Shown here piece by piece: positions 1 to 9,057 of a DNA stretch of 64,000 nucleotides. This stretch comes from Trichocoleus sp. (GTDB taxonomy: Bacteria > Cyanobacteriota > Cyanobacteriia > Elainellales > Elainellaceae), in NCBI GenBank assembly GCA_036702865.1, contig DATNQD010000071.1, positions 186,001 to 250,000 of the forward strand, given 5' to 3'. Each line of letters opens with the position of its first letter. The stretch's first letter is position 1. Made by a program: the position numbers and the translations under genes. The notes beneath the pieces are model-generated. The model was not told the origin of the DNA and ran no database searches. It saw only the letters and a program-made list of their open reading frames with translations.

Positions 1-1106
1 ATCGCTGACGCATTTTGACCATTGCGACCAAAGAAATCGGTATAGCGACGAAAATAAGTGACTCCTTCAGCAAATTCCGTCACCGGAAAATCCCAGGCGA
101 GCACAAAAGGAATTTGGCGCGTTTCCCCTGGCGCTAAAGTAAACCGCAGCGCTACGGCAGTCCCAATTCTTTCTGATTCCCCTGCAGGCATTTCATCTGC
201 AACATTCGCCAGCGAGCCATCTTGAGCAAACGTTTCCCAAATCTCTGCTCCATCCCCGATCGGATTCCAGCGCGTCTGATAAAACAGTTCTGCATTAGCT
301 GGATCAGTCAAAATCGCCCACTGTCCATCTCCCTCCTCAGGGCTGCCTGCGTCTTCTCTCCTGCCCATTAAACAACCAGAACCCAGCCACCGATTCCAGT
401 TTCCCTGGCTTTCTCCTAAACGCGGCTGATATTCATAGACCGGGCTACCATCATCGCGCACCTTCACTTCCGGCAACTTTGAGGCATTGGTAAACCAACC
501 CACCATATTTTCCCAGGTGAGCATAATGCTGAGCGTTAATGGACGATCGCTCGGATTCTTTGCCGTCCATAAAAACACTGCCACCGGGTAGCTCGTCTCC
601 TGATAGTTCTCTGCCCAAATTGGCGAAAACTGATCACAGGTTAATTCCGCCTGAAACACATTTCGGTAAACAAACCAGCTTCGCGGATACAGCGCGTAAT
701 AATCTCCCCGGTTCCCGTCGCCAGACTGACCTGCCGCGTCTTCACTGCTTGCGTCTTTACTGCTTGGATACCACTGCCAACTCGCCAACGTTCCATCTGC
801 CGGAGCTTCCGTACAGAGTGCATAAGCCTGAGCCGGACGATCGCCCCCCTGCTCAAAGATGCTGAATTGACAGGCAGGCATGGTTTGAAATAAATGCTCC
901 CCGCCGTCAAGGTGCCAAAGATTAAAGTCGCCCCGCGAAGACCGCCCAAAGCAACCTGCCCCAAACCCACCCAGCGGCATCCCATGCCAGGGACCATCAT
1001 CTATATTGCTGGCATATCGAACGGTGTAGGGCTGCTGCCACCCCAAGCCGATCGCTCGACTCCAGGCACAGGTGGGGATTTGGGAGAGAAGATTGAGATT
1101 TTTCAT
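1..1106 (-). CDS. GH116 non-lysosomal glucosylceramidase-like glycoside hydrolase (3' end outside window)
   Basis: About 368 N-terminal codons are present and the frame runs off the left edge. The translation carries the N-terminal GBA2/DUF608-type beta-sandwich signature: an early WSRAIGLGWQQPYTVRYAS segment, then DGPWHGMPLGGFGAGCFGR and RGDFNLWHLDGGEH. Family members are beta-glucosidases acting on glucosylceramide or other beta-glucosides; the catalytic Glu and Asp lie in the C-terminal barrel, outside this window. The ATG at 1106 is the first possible start, because an in-frame stop lies five codons upstream; a GGAG sits unusually close to it. No signal peptide is seen, so it is probably cytoplasmic. 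The bacterial substrate cannot be read from the sequence. Confidence 0.8.
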   Translation of the reverse strand, partial: MKNLNLLSQIPTCAWSRAIGLGWQQPYTVRYASNIDDGPWHGMPLGGFGAGCFGRSSRGDFNLWHLDGGEHLFQTMPACQFSIFEQGGDRPAQAYALCTEAPADGTLASWQWYPSSKDASSEDAAGQSGDGNRGDYYALYPRSWFVYRNVFQAELTCDQFSPIWAENYQETSYPVAVFLWTAKNPSDRPLTLSIMLTWENMVGWFTNASKLPEVKVRDDGSPVYEYQPRLGESQGNWNRWLGSGCLMGRREDAGSPEEGDGQWAILTDPANAELFYQTRWNPIGDGAEIWETFAQDGSLANVADEMPAGESERIGTAVALRFTLAPGETRQIPFVLAWDFPVTEFAEGVTYFRRYTDFFGRNGQNASA

Positions 1107-1366
1107 CTCCTGATTTTACCAAGGTGGGTGAACCCAATCGAGCAATTGGGAACTCTGAGTTTCTAATGCTGAATCTGGACTATCAGCCTGGGGGTATGTA
1201 TCTAACGAATGGAAAGCACAACAGATCTAACAGCAAGAATTAATCCCCGATTACCCTACCGGGATATGTGACTTTCGAAGATAGATCTGATACAATTCTT
1301 AGCCAACAGAAGCAATACGATTAGCAGAAAAAGTTTGTCCCTCTTGCAGACCTACGCCGATCGACT

Positions 1367-1915
1367 ATGAAACCGTTAAAGCCGCAGCGAATTAATCTGT
1401 TCTCCTCAGACCTTGCAGCCGAACCAGCCTTTTATTACTTTGCTTATGGTTCCTGTATGTGTCCGGTTGATTTGAAGCGTTCTTTAGGCGAAAAAACTCA
1501 TGCCTATGTGGTTGGTCATGCCACCTTAAAAGGTTACCGTTTGGGCTTTTTTCGGCGATCGCGGCTGCGAAACTGTGGGGTGCTGGATATTGTCAAAGAT
1601 TCCGGCTCAGAAGTGGAAGGCGTTCTCTATCGGTTGCCTTGGCGATTAAGCGATCGACTGGATGAGCGAGAAGATGGCTATCAGCATGAAACAATTGAAG
1701 TGAACTGTGAGGGGCATCGCTATACCAACGTCCGCACCTACACGGTGATTGAAAAGCTAACCGAGGAACACGCGCCCAACGACTGGTATTTCAACGTCGT
1801 TCTGAGAGGGGCTGTGACCTGCGGCTTGCCCGAACAATATTGCTGGCAACTCTTCAGCCACATGCACCAACTCCAAGAGCGCGATCGCTCGTTTTTAGAT
1901 TTGCGATCGGCTTAG
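1367..1915 (+). CDS. Gamma-glutamylcyclotransferase-like (GGCT/AIG2 fold) protein
   Basis: 182 aa. The family hallmark YFAYGS lies at residues 24-29 and binds the gamma-glutamyl moiety in known members. A GVLYRLPW strand and then the acidic DEREDGY stretch follow near residues 85-105, where Glu100 or Glu102 would be the catalytic base. Characterised relatives release 5-oxoproline from gamma-glutamyl peptides or amines. The fold call is secure but the substrate is not, and the first 20 residues look like an unstructured extension. It stands alone between the GH116 gene and thioredoxin, with no operon partner. Confidence 0.8.
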   Translation: MKPLKPQRINLFSSDLAAEPAFYYFAYGSCMCPVDLKRSLGEKTHAYVVGHATLKGYRLGFFRRSRLRNCGVLDIVKDSGSEVEGVLYRLPWRLSDRLDEREDGYQHETIEVNCEGHRYTNVRTYTVIEKLTEEHAPNDWYFNVVLRGAVTCGLPEQYCWQLFSHMHQLQERDRSFLDLRSA

Positions 1916-2092
1916 GAGCCGATTTAACAGGCAGTTGCAGGTTCCTGAAGCAGGCAGATAGAACGTCTGCTACATCTTAAACAGGAATCTTCAAATTACC
2001 GATCCGACAATTCACCTGATTGATTGAAGCAGTAGGGGTTAAGCGACAGGTTAATCTAGAGATTGAATGTTTTGAATGTCTCCAGGATTCTA

Positions 2093-2419
2093 ATGAGTAG
2101 TGTAGTCACTATTTCTGACGCAGAGTTTTCTAGTGAGGTTTTAAGCGCACCTCAACCCGTTCTCGTCTACTTCTGGGCTTCCTGGTGCGGTCCTTGTCGG
2201 CTGATGTCCCCTGTGATGGATTGGGCAGCAAACCAATATGGCGATCGGCTCAAGGTAGTCAAAATGGAAGTAGACCCGAACCCAGAATCAGTGGCTCAAT
2301 ATAAAGTCGAGGGTGTCCCTGCTCTCCGGCTGTTTAAATCGGGTGAGATGGTCGAAGCAATCGAAGGGGCAATGACAAAGCAAAAAGTGGAACAGATGCT
2401 GTCAGTCAGTCTGAATTAA
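2093..2419 (+). CDS. Thioredoxin
   Basis: 108 aa, the normal thioredoxin size. The redox motif WCGPC is at residues 31-35, after the conserved YFWAS strand, and the cis-proline is in GVPAL near residue 76. It should reduce protein disulphides in the cytoplasm. I prefer the ATG at 2093 over the in-frame ATG at 2063 because MSSVV is the usual N-terminus and an AGGA lies 6 nt upstream. Several thioredoxin types exist in cyanobacteria; the active site is classical, but I cannot assign m, x or y type with certainty. Confidence 0.9.
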   Translation: MSSVVTISDAEFSSEVLSAPQPVLVYFWASWCGPCRLMSPVMDWAANQYGDRLKVVKMEVDPNPESVAQYKVEGVPALRLFKSGEMVEAIEGAMTKQKVEQMLSVSLN

Positions 2420-2496
2420 TCGATCGTCTTTGTGAGTTCGTCGAAAAATTGAATCTCAAGAATTGTGGGGTGGGCATTGCTCACCTTATTTTTTAC

Positions 2497-2539
2497 AAAG
2501 TTATTTTTGCGAAAGTATTTTTGCGAAAGTATTTCTGCG
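2497..2539. repeat. Three short tandem repeats (14-15 bp)
   Basis: Three consecutive near-identical units of the form AAAGTATTTTTGCG occur between the thioredoxin gene and the aminotransferase gene; the first has one extra T and the third has one T-to-C change. No coding function is apparent. It looks like slippage-type repeat growth. Confidence 0.6.
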
Positions 2540-2739
2540 AGAAGCGGGATCGCTGCAGCCCAACGCGCTTCAACCGTAGAAGTATCAAAATGTAGAGAAT
2601 CATCCCATCCAGCCCTGCTTTCTGATCGATCGCAGTACACTTTGAGAATCTGCTGATCCCCTTCATTGTGCCAGAACTGACAGATGCAACCGACTGGCAG
2701 ACAAAGAACAGCTATTTCCCAATCAATTTTCTAACGGTT

Positions 2740-3921
2740 ATGCAACTTGCTCATCGTTTAGCTCCCATCCGCTCGAATGTCTTTGCCGATATGAACCGGG
2801 CAAAAGCACAAGTGAGAGCCACGGGACGAGAGGTTATTGATTTATCGTTGGGATCGTCCGATCTGCCAACTCCGGCTCCGGTACTGGAAACAATCGCCCG
2901 ATCGCTTCAAGATCCCTCAACCCACGGCTATTTATTGTTTGATGGAACGCAAGATTTTCGACAGGCAGCCGCTCGCTGGTATGAGCGCAAATTTGGCATT
3001 CCGGTCGATCCTGAAACCGAAGTTTTGCAGTTGATTGGCTCGCAGGAAGGCACAGGACATTTACCTCTCGCAGTCCTCAATCCAGGCGACTTTGCGCTAC
3101 TGCTCGATCCGGGCTATCCCTCACATGCAGGCGGAGTTTATCTGGCAGGCGGGCAGATCTACCCAATGCCTTTACTACCAGAGAACAATTTTCTGCCGAT
3201 ACTGTCAGACATCCCAATGCCAGTGCTGGCGCAGTCAAGAATGATGATTCTTAGCTATCCGCACAATCCGACTGCCGCAACAGCGCCGCTGTCCTTTTTT
3301 CAGGAAGCAGTTGCCTTCTGTCAGCAGCACAATCTGGTTTTGGTGCATGACTTTCCTTACGCCGACCTTATTTTTGCAGGTGATGCGCCGCCTTCGGTAC
3401 TACAAGCAGACCCCAATAAGGAAGTCTCGATCGAGCTTTTCACCCTGTCCAAGTCCTACAACATGGGTGGCTTTCGGGTCGGCTATGCGATCGGCAACGC
3501 AGATCTGATCCTGGCACTCCGGCAGATTAAAGCAGTTGTGGATTTTAATCAATATCGGGGGATCTTGAATGGGGCAGTTGAGGCTTTGTCCGGCTCACAA
3601 ACAGCAGTCCAGCTTGGAGTAGAGCAGTTTCGGCGGCGGCGCGATGCTTTTGTAGCTGCGCTTCAGCGAATTGGGTGGGAAGTGCCGATACCCACAGCAA
3701 CCATGTACATTTGGGCAAAATTGCCAGAACGTTGGGCAACTTGCTCCAGTCAGTTCTGCGTCGATTTAGTTCAGGAAACTGGCGTTGCTCTGTCGCCGGG
3801 ATCTGGATTTGGCAAGTCGGGTGAGGGATATGTCCGGTTTGCCTTAGTTCATGAGCCACCCGTTCTTGAAGTAGCGGTTGAACGGATCGCGCAGTTTTTG
3901 GCAGGACGATCGGCGACATGA
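2740..3921 (+). CDS. PLP-dependent class I/II aminotransferase (LL-diaminopimelate aminotransferase-like)
   Basis: 393 aa from the preferred start. Fold-type I aminotransferase features are clear: a DLSLGSSDLPTP N-terminal motif, a YPHNPTA motif around the substrate-binding loop, a conserved Asp in VLVHDFPYADL, and the Schiff-base Lys in TLSKSYNMGGFRVG. It resembles cyanobacterial DapL-like or MalY/AspC-like enzymes, but the amino donor and acceptor are not decidable from sequence alone. A GTG at 2668 would add 24 residues that do not look like family sequence; MQLAHRL at 2740 is the usual beginning. Its stop overlaps the next start by 4 bp (ATGA), implying translational coupling to the carboxypeptidase. 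Confidence 0.85.
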   Translation: MQLAHRLAPIRSNVFADMNRAKAQVRATGREVIDLSLGSSDLPTPAPVLETIARSLQDPSTHGYLLFDGTQDFRQAAARWYERKFGIPVDPETEVLQLIGSQEGTGHLPLAVLNPGDFALLLDPGYPSHAGGVYLAGGQIYPMPLLPENNFLPILSDIPMPVLAQSRMMILSYPHNPTAATAPLSFFQEAVAFCQQHNLVLVHDFPYADLIFAGDAPPSVLQADPNKEVSIELFTLSKSYNMGGFRVGYAIGNADLILALRQIKAVVDFNQYRGILNGAVEALSGSQTAVQLGVEQFRRRRDAFVAALQRIGWEVPIPTATMYIWAKLPERWATCSSQFCVDLVQETGVALSPGSGFGKSGEGYVRFALVHEPPVLEVAVERIAQFLAGRSAT

Positions 3922-5432
3922 AAGGTTTGCCTGGATGTTTCATGGGGCTGCTCGGATTAACTTTTTTGCTTTCCCTGGCTCCGGCTCAAGCCCAGACTGC
4001 CGACTGTACAACTCCACTCAACCAGCAGATCGATCGCATTATCAATCGTCCAGAGTTCCGTCGATCGCGCTGGGGAATTTTGATTCAGACTTTGAGTGCA
4101 GAGCCACAAACACTCTACGCCCACGACGCAGATTATTACTTTACACCTGCCTCCAATGCCAAACTGTTAACGACTGCCGCAGCCCTGATGCAGCTTGGCG
4201 CTCAGTTTCGGTTTCGCACCTCGGTTTATCAAACAAGCACAGCCGCTAATCAAGTTGTGCTACAGGTGGTGGGACATGGTGATCCCAGCCTGACGGATGA
4301 GCAGCTTCAAGTCTTGGCAAAACAGATCCGCGATCGAGGCATTACCCGAATCAGCCAGCTTATCGGGAATGATCAGTTCTTTCGAGGCGATGCCGTAAAT
4401 CCGGCATGGGAATGGGAAGATGTGCAGTCTGGCTATGGAGCACCTGTTAATAGCCTCATCCTCAACGAGAACCTGATTGGACTAACGCTCGTTCCGCAGA
4501 GCCAGGATGAACCTTTGCAGGTGAAATGGGATGATTCAACTGAAGGAGAGCGCTGGCAAATTGTGAATCGATCGCGCACCGTTGCTCCAGATGCACCGGA
4601 GTTTTTGTCGGTTGGGCGAGATTTGAGTCAGCCAATCCTCTATGTCGATGGGCAATTGCGTGTTGGTTCTGCTCCAGAGCCAGTTGCCGTCTCGATCCCG
4701 CAACCCGGACAGAACTTTCTAGACCATTTTCGTCGGGCACTCGCTGCCCAGCAAATCAGGGTCGATCGAACAACACTGCTAACCGATCGCGATCCCGTGC
4801 CGCCACCAGGAACCCAAATTGCTGCGGTTGAATCTTTGCCCCTGAGCCAATTAGTTGTTGAGACAAATCAGCAAAGCAACAATCTCTATGCAGAAGCGCT
4901 TTTGCGGACGCTAGGCATCAACCAAGCTGCTCCAAATCCACCTGTAGAATCAACCCTAGAATCAGGGATTCAAGCATTAGAAGCTGCCTTAAGCCAACTA
5001 GGGGTTGATCCCCAAAGCTATCTGCTCGCAGACGGTTCTGGGCTATCGCGACAGAACTTGGTGAGCCCTCAGGCGATCGTGCAAACGCTGCAAGGCATAG
5101 CGCAGACTACCCAGAGAGACGTTTATCGTGCCTCACTTTCTGTTGCCGGGATCAGCGGTACACTTCGCAATCGCTTTCGCGATACTCCAATTCAGGGTCA
5201 ATTGCAGGGAAAAACCGGATCTTTGAACGGTGTCATCGGATTATCTGGCTATCTCACAGCAACAGATGTCCCGACCGTCTTCAGTATTCTCGGCAATCAA
5301 TTAGAGCAATCCTCTGGACAGGCTCAGCAGGCGATCGATGACATCGTGCTGCTGCTCAATAACCAACAAACCTGTCAGAGCAAAACACCCTTAATGAGAA
5401 CAGTAGACGCTCAATCAAATGAGAGCAATTGA
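3918..5432 (+). CDS. dacB: D-alanyl-D-alanine carboxypeptidase/endopeptidase, PBP4 (class C) type
   Basis: 504 aa with a hydrophobic signal peptide ending near AQAQ (about residue 26), so it is exported. The penicillin-binding triad is intact: SNAK (Ser79, Lys82), an SNN motif in QQSNNLYAE, and KTG in QGKTGSLNG near the C-terminus. The long insertion between the first and second motifs is typical of PBP4/DacB. It trims or cleaves peptidoglycan cross-links in the periplasm. The 4-bp overlap with the aminotransferase suggests one transcript, although no pathway link is obvious. Confidence 0.9.
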   Translation: MKGLPGCFMGLLGLTFLLSLAPAQAQTADCTTPLNQQIDRIINRPEFRRSRWGILIQTLSAEPQTLYAHDADYYFTPASNAKLLTTAAALMQLGAQFRFRTSVYQTSTAANQVVLQVVGHGDPSLTDEQLQVLAKQIRDRGITRISQLIGNDQFFRGDAVNPAWEWEDVQSGYGAPVNSLILNENLIGLTLVPQSQDEPLQVKWDDSTEGERWQIVNRSRTVAPDAPEFLSVGRDLSQPILYVDGQLRVGSAPEPVAVSIPQPGQNFLDHFRRALAAQQIRVDRTTLLTDRDPVPPPGTQIAAVESLPLSQLVVETNQQSNNLYAEALLRTLGINQAAPNPPVESTLESGIQALEAALSQLGVDPQSYLLADGSGLSRQNLVSPQAIVQTLQGIAQTTQRDVYRASLSVAGISGTLRNRFRDTPIQGQLQGKTGSLNGVIGLSGYLTATDVPTVFSILGNQLEQSSGQAQQAIDDIVLLLNNQQTCQSKTPLMRTVDAQSNESN

Positions 5433-5452
5433 GCAAATTGAGGGTTGAGCAG

Positions 5453-5797
5453 CTAAGAAGACTGAGCAGCCGCCAGCTTATAGTCGGAGGGCTTAATCTG
5501 ATATTTCACTAAATTAGCAAGCTCTTGGAGTTGGCTAATTGCTTCTGCACCCTCTAGTTTCATCAGTTCGCGATCGTCCCGCATTTCTGTCCATGTGATG
5601 CCATAGTCAGACACGAGAAAGCGAATCAGATGGTTTTCGCCCAGGCTTACCATAAAGGAAGCACTGCTCATTTGCCCTCCACAGGTATAGCAAGATGCCA
5701 GATATCCTCGTTGCTCTAGCACGATGGCGAGAGCTTGAAGATTCGTGACCAGATCCTGCACAAATTGGCGATGTTGTTCTGCAAGTCTAAGAAACAT
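5453..5797 (-). CDS. DUF1815 family protein
   Basis: 114 aa cyanobacteria-specific protein of unknown function. The body matches the conserved DUF1815 pattern as I know it (FVQDLVTNLQALA, HLIRFLVSDYGITWTEMRDD). A CYTC pair (Cys36, Cys39) could bind metal or be redox active, which is inference. The start at 5797 is fixed by an AGGAGG about 7 nt upstream; an in-frame codon at 5827 is less likely. It converges on dacB with only 20 bp between the stops. Confidence 0.8.
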   Translation of the reverse strand: MFLRLAEQHRQFVQDLVTNLQALAIVLEQRGYLASCYTCGGQMSSASFMVSLGENHLIRFLVSDYGITWTEMRDDRELMKLEGAEAISQLQELANLVKYQIKPSDYKLAAAQSS

Positions 5798-6201
5798 AGC
5801 TTGACCTCCTATCACCACACTTATCACAAAATTCTAATCTTTTAGAATTTCTTAAGATTTGGAACTGGACGGTCAGGTCTTGTCCTAAGAAATACGATCG
5901 GGCTAGCCAAGCGCAAGCTGAAAGCGATCTGGAAAATAGTGAGGGTTCAACCTTGCAACACGTCTAGCATAGGGTAGTCGAAGAACTCTCTCTAAAGAGG
6001 TATCGCGAACAACAGTTCTGCACTCTGTTTAATTATTTTGGTGACAACTGTGGTTTCTTATGTTTATAAAAGTCTCTACAATTCTAGACCAGGCTTTTCC
6101 GATTAGTAGTGCTAGAAGTACAAAATTTTGAGTCTTTACTATAACAGAGCAATACGATTAACTGCATTGCTCTGAACGTAAAAAATTACTTGTTTGTTGG
6201 A
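5798..6201. other. Intergenic region without a supported gene
   Basis: About 400 bp between DUF1815 and DUF2839, both on the minus strand. It is AT-rich and holds one clear hairpin (6145-6174, listed separately). I see no open frame with a plausible ribosome-binding site and no tRNA-like fold. It presumably contains the DUF1815 promoter. Confidence 0.6.
6145..6174 (-). terminator. Hairpin downstream of DUF2839, possible terminator
   Basis: A perfect 9-bp inverted repeat (CAGAGCAAT / ATTGCTCTG) with a 12-nt loop lies just past the stop of the DUF2839 gene. The flanks are AU-rich but there is no long U-run, so it could stabilise the 3' end rather than terminate. Confidence 0.5.
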
Positions 6202-6414
6202 TCAGTTTACCTGCCACCAGCCAAGAGCGGGACCAATGAAGCGAATAACAACCCAATAGGCAATCAATCCGCCAATTCCAATCCAGGCTCCGCGAGTGCT
6301 CCAATTCACAAATTGTGTTGCTTGGCTCTTTTTAATTGGTAGCCAGGGAAAGATGTTTTGCTCCTGCCCGTATTTCTCACCTAAGATATCTTTGCGCCGT
6401 TTTGAATCACCCAT
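6202..6414 (-). CDS. DUF2839 family small membrane protein
   Basis: 70 aa. It starts MGDSKRRKDILGEKYGQE and ends with one transmembrane helix (GAWIGIGGLIAYWVVIRFIG), the layout of the cyanobacterial DUF2839 family. The frame is open further upstream but those residues overlap the helicase gene antiparallel-free and look non-native; the ATG at 6414 gives the family-typical N-terminus and has a GAGGA 12 nt upstream. It follows the helicase-like gene by 70 bp on the same strand and may share its transcript. Function unknown; a thylakoid or plasma-membrane location is inferred. Confidence 0.8.
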   Translation of the reverse strand: MGDSKRRKDILGEKYGQEQNIFPWLPIKKSQATQFVNWSTRGAWIGIGGLIAYWVVIRFIGPALGWWQVN

Positions 6415-6484
6415 CGCAAACTCGTCCTCAGTACAAGCTTCTCTTTTCGATGATACCTTGGCAGATGGACAAGCTGAGCAATCC

Positions 6485-8056
6485 CTATTCTCCGATCCCC
6501 AGTCCTTCAAACGTCGTAAAAAGACTTGCATCCACATAATTAATGCGGGCAAGGGGGCTGAGCGCTGCAAGAACTTGCTGTCCGTAGCTGCGATGATTGA
6601 CGCGATTATCCAGCAAGGCAACGACTCCCTGGGCTTCACGGACGGGTGCAGTTGCCCGCTGTAGCTCGCTTAAAGCTGACGGCAGTAAATAGAGGCGGAA
6701 CCAATCCTGACGCGATCGTTTATATTGCATCACCCGACCTGCCACCAGGGGGTCTTCAAGAGAAGGAAACGGTAAGGTGGCAATGACTAACAAATGAGGG
6801 GCAGGCAAAACTGCCTGATGCTCTCGCCAGAATTCCCAGCCAGTAATTAAAATCCCATGTTCATCCAAACAGGTTTTTTCGACCTGCACTCGCGAACCAA
6901 ACTCACCTGCCAGAATTGAGCCAACCTGTGCCTTCAGGGGCGTGTCTCCAATCAAAACAACGGTTAATCCCTGATTTGCTGTACGGGTTGCACTCAGCAG
7001 GGCGTGGAGTTCTTGCATCAGCACTGGCTGAAACTTCGGCGTATTGGGCATCGGCAGCCCATCAGGAAGATAGAGTTGAATGAGTTCATGCTGGCGATCG
7101 AGCGAGAACTTGAGACAAGTCATCTCAGGCAAGCCTAGCCGCTGTCGATAGTGTGTTGCTTCCGCTTCCAGATCAAACGCTCCGCCAATCAAGACGACAG
7201 GCTGCTGCAACCAAATGGACTGAAGCATTGCTGATATATCAACCGGAGCCGCATTGAGGGAGAACTGCCCTTGCCTTCTGGCAACCTCTGCCCAGAGAAG
7301 CTGTCCTTCTTGCTGGAGGGCTTGCCCAAACCGATGCCAGGCTGCCGGAATTGGAGGGGCATTCGGACGGGTTGCGTCACCCGGGACTTGAGCAAGCGTG
7401 GATAGTCTTTGATAAAGTGCTGTCAAGACTGCTTGTTCGCTTGATTCAATCAGGTAGCGATCGTATGGGTTTTGCGGGTGTTGAAAGATTGAGCGCGTCA
7501 GTTGAACCCTGGTATCTCGAATCGTTTCTGTCTGTTCCGGGCATGCCTGCATCAGGTCATCCCAATCTTGCGGCTGGATACGAGCAGTAAGCTGGCTAAT
7601 TGTCCAGGTTTCGAGATCATCTGCACCGTCGATTACGGTTACAACATTGGGCGGAAATCGCCCTTCGTTCTGGAGTCGATCGGCAAGCCAAGACTGCGGT
7701 GTTGTGAGCAGCAATCCTTCAAAGCCGTCGTTTAGCCATCGATCGCCTGTCCGAATTTCTCGCTGGTTTGGAATCCACTGCTGTAATCGCGGAATCTCGA
7801 CCATTAGCAGGCGTTGCTGGACTGCCTCCGTTGCCACCAAAATTGCCGGACCCTGCCAGAGCAAAAGGGGCATGAGATAGCTCAGTCGATAGCGTCCATG
7901 GTAGCCAGAGGGGGCGCCGGCTTGAAGGAGCGCACTTCGCCCTAACCGCAACGCGCGAGCGACTAACCGCGCCATTGTCAGGTGGTGCTGCCAGTAAGGT
8001 TCGCCCTGCTCTCGCAGAAACGCCCGCAGTTGTTGGTGGACTTCTACTTCAATCAC
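6485..8056 (-). CDS. DinG/XPD-like helicase-related protein with degenerate ATPase motifs
   Basis: 523 aa with an apparent GTG start. The C-terminal third matches the DinG pattern (LPFPSLEDPLVAGRV, then YLLPSALSEL, then GVVALLDNRV). The catalytic motifs are eroded: the Walker A position reads APSGYHGRYRLS with no GK[ST], motif II reads VIDGADDLE instead of DEAH, and the motif VI arginine cluster reads ATAPVREAQ. No Fe-S cysteine set is visible. It is therefore probably not an ATP-driven helicase but a DNA- or protein-binding relative. Related genes are, to my recollection, annotated as helicase-like in other cyanobacteria. Its true start is uncertain because the ribosome-binding site is weak. 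Confidence 0.65.
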   Translation of the reverse strand: MIEVEVHQQLRAFLREQGEPYWQHHLTMARLVARALRLGRSALLQAGAPSGYHGRYRLSYLMPLLLWQGPAILVATEAVQQRLLMVEIPRLQQWIPNQREIRTGDRWLNDGFEGLLLTTPQSWLADRLQNEGRFPPNVVTVIDGADDLETWTISQLTARIQPQDWDDLMQACPEQTETIRDTRVQLTRSIFQHPQNPYDRYLIESSEQAVLTALYQRLSTLAQVPGDATRPNAPPIPAAWHRFGQALQQEGQLLWAEVARRQGQFSLNAAPVDISAMLQSIWLQQPVVLIGGAFDLEAEATHYRQRLGLPEMTCLKFSLDRQHELIQLYLPDGLPMPNTPKFQPVLMQELHALLSATRTANQGLTVVLIGDTPLKAQVGSILAGEFGSRVQVEKTCLDEHGILITGWEFWREHQAVLPAPHLLVIATLPFPSLEDPLVAGRVMQYKRSRQDWFRLYLLPSALSELQRATAPVREAQGVVALLDNRVNHRSYGQQVLAALSPLARINYVDASLFTTFEGLGIGE

Positions 8057-8211
8057 AAGGCTCGAACTTCTTCCTCAATGAACTTCACTCGATGAACTTC
8101 AATTGTGGCACAAACGATCGGCGAGGAAAGGCAGATAAACCGAAGCAGGATTGCAGGGATTGAGTGCTACAGTTTGAAGTCTAAAGTTTAGCAAACGGAC
8201 ATCGATCACGC

Positions 8212-9051
8212 ATGAGGATTGGAATTGTGGGTCTGGGGTTGATTGGGGGGTCGATGGCGATCGATTTGAAGCGGTACTCAGACCATACGATTTTAGGCGC
8301 GAGTCGGCGGGTGGAAACTTGTCGGCAGGCAGTGACGCGGGGAATTGTCGATGATGCCAGCCCAGATTTGCAGCTAATGGCAACGGCAGATATTGTATTT
8401 CTCTGCACGCCGTTAGGGGCGATCGAGACGACCGTTGAACAGCTCATTCCACAGCTTCAGCCTGCCACAATTTTGACAGATGTAGGTTCGGTAAAAGCTT
8501 CAGTGGTCAAAACGATCGCGCCTCGCTGGAAAAACTTTGTGGGGGGGCATCCGATGGCAGGAACAGCAGATAGCGGACTCGATGCAGCCCAGGCAGATTT
8601 GTTTGTCGATCGTCCTTATGTACTGACGCCAATCGACTCAACGCCACCTGACGCGCTCGAAACCGTCGCCCAAATTGCTCGATCGCTGCGAAGCCGAATC
8701 TACCAGTGTCGTCCTGAAGACCACGATCGCGCCGTTGCCTGGATTTCTCATTTGCCCGTCATGGTGAGTGCCAGCCTCATTGCTGCCTGTCTTACTGAAG
8801 CTAATCCAGAAGTCCTGACATTAGCAAAGCATCTCGCCAGTTCCGGCTTTCAGGATACAAGCCGCGTTGGAGGCGGCAATCCAGAGTTGGGGGTGATGAT
8901 GGCGCACTACAATCAAACTGCACTGCTGCACTCGCTGCGAGGCTACCGCGATCGGCTCGATCAAATCATTGAACAAATCGAGACAGGCAATTGGGACAGC
9001 TTGGAGCAGCAGCTAAAAGAAACGCAGCAAGCGCGATCGGCATTTCTATAG
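8212..9051 (+). CDS. tyrA: Prephenate/arogenate dehydrogenase
   Basis: 279 aa, the size of cyanobacterial TyrA. The dinucleotide-binding motif GIVGLGLIGGS is at residues 3-13. The DVGSVK motif, GGHPMAGT and the helical domain with HLPVMVSASL are all present. The enzyme oxidatively decarboxylates arogenate (cyanobacterial enzymes generally prefer arogenate and NADP) to tyrosine in the cytoplasm. It is monofunctional, with no chorismate mutase or ACT domain. It diverges from the helicase-like gene by about 155 bp. Confidence 0.93.
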   Translation: MRIGIVGLGLIGGSMAIDLKRYSDHTILGASRRVETCRQAVTRGIVDDASPDLQLMATADIVFLCTPLGAIETTVEQLIPQLQPATILTDVGSVKASVVKTIAPRWKNFVGGHPMAGTADSGLDAAQADLFVDRPYVLTPIDSTPPDALETVAQIARSLRSRIYQCRPEDHDRAVAWISHLPVMVSASLIAACLTEANPEVLTLAKHLASSGFQDTSRVGGGNPELGVMMAHYNQTALLHSLRGYRDRLDQIIEQIETGNWDSLEQQLKETQQARSAFL

Positions 9052-9057
9052 CAGCAA

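Noticed and set aside
641-1000. A 119-codon frame on the minus strand beneath the GH116 gene
   Set aside because: The GH116 frame on the same strand has clear family motifs; this is an out-of-frame shadow.
2416-2656. Short frames on both strands in the gap between thioredoxin and the aminotransferase
   Set aside because: They run across the 14-bp tandem repeats, have no ribosome-binding site and no recognisable domain.
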